In this document: piece after piece, positions 60,921-64,000 of the stretch
Numbering within the stretch: position 1 is the first letter of the stretch
Layout of the letters: each line of letters begins with the position of its first letter
Assembly (NCBI GenBank): GCA_037389465.1
Contig: JAZARR010000032.1
Span: 3,048,001 to 3,112,000, forward strand
Reading direction: 5' to 3'
DNA: 64,000 nucleotides
Source: Baylisascaris procyonis
Taxonomy: Eukaryota > Nematoda > Chromadorea > Rhabditida > Ascarididae
Notes under the pieces: model-generated
Told to the model about the DNA's origin: nothing
The model's input: only the letters and a program-made list of their open reading frames with translations
The model's database searches: none
Program-made: the position numbers and the translations under genes

Positions 60921-63900
60921 CTAAATAAGCATGAATTATATGTTTTTGATGAGGAACCTACACTATAGGTTATCTTCATATAGAATGTTTCACTTTGATC
61001 AACTATGTGTCAACTACGAATGGAGCCAGTGATATTTAAAGGTGCGTGTATTTTGTACTAGATAAATTTCCATTCTATATGCATGGAGTCGTAGAGAAAC
61101 GAATTTTGCGTGAAAAATTTCGACAAGTAGCCGAATCATTTAAGATTTGATCGCTTTTAAGATGCACGATTTAGTCTTGGCTAATAAATTGTGAAATCGA
61201 TGGAACAACATAAGACGAACACAAAAAACGCATATTATACCGGTAGCTTTAGTACTTCTCCACTAGCTGATTCAATCAAAATAGTAGCACAATCGTACAT
61301 AAATATTATCAGGCAGTTTTAGCAAATATATTAAATTGCTTATGAGCGCTCTTCAGCATTCTTAAAAGTAAATTCATAATGGACCAGACGGCGAGTGTGC
61401 ATAATTATAGAAAAATATTTGCATATTTCTTGTGCTATTGAAAGAGCGCAAAGATATTCTCGAAGAAGTTGATATATTCATTTTTTGGTTTATTGCTCTC
61501 ATGGCACATTTTTGGTGATCAAATATGATTATCGTTATATCAACACGATTTTATGAACAATAGAAATTTTTACAAACAAAAGTTGTTGTTTTTTTTTCGC
61601 CATAGGCACGCTACAATAGATGTAATGTCTAATTTTATGCGTGATGACAACTCAATGCATTCCGATTATTTATGAATATTGGAATTGCTTTCTATTTACC
61701 TATTGTTTGATTTTCTTATCGCATATAAATTGAAAACTTCAACAATGAACATTCCTTTGAAAAAAAAAAAAAAAAAAGTTGACCCAAAGAAGAGAGAGAT
61801 GTGAGAAGGAGGAATCGAATGATGTCGAATGTTTGAATTTCGACTCATCGTATACTCTGAGTTCGCTTTATTTGAAACATGATCTCATAAAACTAATTCT
61901 TTACTTCTCAATTACCATAGTGAAAAAAATATTGCTATTTGAACTATCGTTCATCTCTGCTTTTCCACATTCTTCATGAATATCTTCGAAAAAAAAAAAC
62001 GACACTAATCAGTAGAATATGGCGGAAATGTCTTAGCGATGAAGTTAATAGGATTCCAAAATGATTGCATACTATTTTTTTTTTTCGATTACTTGCATCT
62101 ATCGTTGTTCTAATATAAAGTCTTCCAATTTTTTCTTCATTTTTTTTCTATGTGTATCTCTTTTTATGAAATTCATTTATCATCATTTCGAACGATGAAT
62201 TCTCTTTGAGAAATGTTGCATTCAATTCTTAGAAATTGATCAAATATTTCTTTGTTTATTTTTCTCTTAAAAATCTTATTATATTAATTGAAAAGTGGAA
62301 TGCAATAAGATGAGATCGTATTACCTATCGAGTAAAAATATTGATTTTTCAATACAATTGAACACATCAATCACTCATTTTTCATATGCACAATATCCTT
62401 TGAGTCGATTGAGGCCGATCGACATACATACATATGCAGCAGCACTTTCTTTTGTTCATATGAGCTTGTCAAAGAAAGCATTCAGTCAGCTTCGATAACT
62501 TCAGTAAACACGCATAGACAACAATCACGATTGAGTATTCATTCAATGAAAAAGTCTTTTCGACTTTGAATACAGCATTAAAATTACAAATAAAATATTC
62601 CACTTTAGATGACCTTTCTAAGCTTGTTTGGAACTAAATTACTTTAGAAGTGAACCAAACGATCGTTATTCAATTTGGATATCATCTCATAGTTCATCGT
62701 TAATAGTGTTCATAAAAGTTTTTTTTTGCTCAAAATTCACCATTTTCCACCTATAAACGACGCAAAAGAGATCTTAAATGGGTTGAGTGTTGACGAATAT
62801 TATTATAGCTCTACAGAGGTGAATTTTTTTGCGCTGATTGTGGACATTCTACGAGTGAGAATAAATTTCAAAGCGCTCTTTATATAATTTACCATTCACA
62901 ACTTTCGTAACAATGTGCATTCAATTAAAACGATTGAACATTATTGAATTTCAAGCAAATATTTTTCCTGAACAACTGATTTCTGCTGCCTAAAAATCTT
63001 TTTTAGCAATTTTCATCGATTTCATTCAATCCGATATAATTTTCAAAATCTCACGAGATTTCTCTATAAATTGATTGAACACTGCAGCGATTGTCCAAAA
63101 AAACCAAAGCAAAAAATAAAAAAATAAAACAAATGCGATGCAAGAAAGTGAAGTCACTGCCACATAAACGATGTTTGGCAATTTGATTCGCGGAATGTAC
63201 ATGTAAAAAAAAACATGTGCCTAACGGTGCATCAGCGCTTACCACAATCTTCTGAGTAGCCATCTTTATCGAAGTGTTATTTAGTCGGATGATGTTGCTT
63301 TTACCAGAAAGATGCCCGGAGCTCTATTTAAGCAATGCTCATGAGTCTATTCGTCATGCAACACTGAATGTCACCAAATCTAGAAAATTTCGGTCTTCTC
63401 GTAAGGTTTTTATTTTTGCGATGAATCGAAAACTACGAAAAAGATTGAATCTATTTCAAAGGTGGCAAAGTGGAATCTAATAAGTAACTTCTTATGCGAA
63501 AATTGCCAATATGAGCACAGGTTTGAAGTATTTCCATCGTCGGTGATTCATCTGTCAGGGCTGAGTTCAGCTCTTTCTTTCGAAAAGATTCCCCAACTTT
63601 TTTATTCCTCGAAATAACATTGCCGCGTGATCGCTGCCCTTGCTTATTGAATGTGATGAACTATTAGTTCAATTGTGGTAAAAAAAAAATAGAAGCATTT
63701 TTATGAACTATGAGTGAGACATATAACTGTCATAAACTCAATGTTTTCTACTCCATCTTCCTTAGGAAATCAATAATCAAATAAGTTTAAGTTGCCCTTT
63801 TATGATTTCCGGTTCTCGTTAAGAATAAAAAATTGACTTGAAAAGAGAGAAATCTTTAGATATTTTTAATCCACCGTTAACGTAGCGAAAACGAGCAGTA

Positions 63901-64000
63901 TTTCAGAAGTTTCTGCCAGTGACAACACCGCCCAACTGAATTCAAGGTTGTGCGAAAAACTTGTGTAAAAGTCGATAACCAATCACTAGTGCAGCACATA
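60921..64000. other. No gene fixed apart from a possible first exon
   Basis: A short + frame at 61041-61149 (MHGVVEKRILREKFRQVAES) and one at 63274-63480 look protein-like but are unsupported. The remainder is AT-rich, with several poly(A)/poly(T) runs. Confidence 0.35.
63243..63263 (-). CDS. Possible short first coding exon (MATQKIV)
   Basis: An ATG in a good context (aaagATGG) followed by six codons ends at a consensus donor GTG|GTAAGC, leaving phase 0. Such tiny first exons are common in nematodes. It could start the gene whose last exons are at 60.9-59.95 kb, but the link is untested. Confidence 0.25.

Overview
The window looks like nuclear DNA from a nematode, probably a parasitic chromadorean with long introns; the species is an inference. 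It is about two-thirds A+T with many long (AT)n tracts. There are no bacterial-type operons. Coding sequence is split into exons of about 70-360 bp with GT-AG introns, acceptors such as ttgcag, ttccag and tttcag, and introns from about 110 bp to over 2 kb. Almost every long continuous open frame is a compositional shadow. The real genes were found by joining short exons whose reading phases agree.

Five genes are well supported. (1) AIMP2, the p38 scaffold of the multi-aminoacyl-tRNA-synthetase complex: + strand, 36404-40268, four phase-consistent exons, 327 residues. (2) RPLP2, ribosomal stalk protein P2: - strand, 31874-33747, two exons, 117 residues. (3) mRPS25, mitochondrial ribosomal protein S25: + strand, 43480-45117, three exons, 170 residues. 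(4) An F-box/leucine-rich-repeat gene: - strand, 25714-29247, six exons, about 279 residues. (5) A secreted multidomain gene on the - strand with a signal peptide, the first half of a C-type lectin domain and two PAN/apple domains (19745-15293). VWA-domain exons follow on the same strand (14350-12082) and may belong to the same gene.

Less certain are a secreted-protein gene on the - strand inside AIMP2 intron 2 (38291-39065), whose first exon appears to contain a frame break; a doublecortin-like exon at 9602-9719; and several exon pairs or single exons of genes I do not recognise (4.5, 7.6, 8.9-9.3, 20.0-20.9, 23.2-24.1, 49.2-50.0, 50.9-52.97, 51.7, 54.6-54.9 and 60.0-60.9 kb).

Mobile and repeated DNA: the 3' end of a dead RTE-type non-LTR retrotransposon with an AAAT-type tail (24840-25338), a GC-rich patch ending in poly(A) on the - strand (40875-41190), six long AT arrays, short tandem repeats, two tRNA-like or structured segments (2081-2180, 11343-11405) and two hairpins inside the RPLP2 intron.

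The recognised genes do not form one pathway. AIMP2, RPLP2 and mRPS25 are translation housekeeping genes. The lectin/PAN/VWA gene is extracellular and the F-box gene is probably a ubiquitin-ligase adaptor. I found no CRISPR array, no bacterial-type defence system and no rRNA gene.
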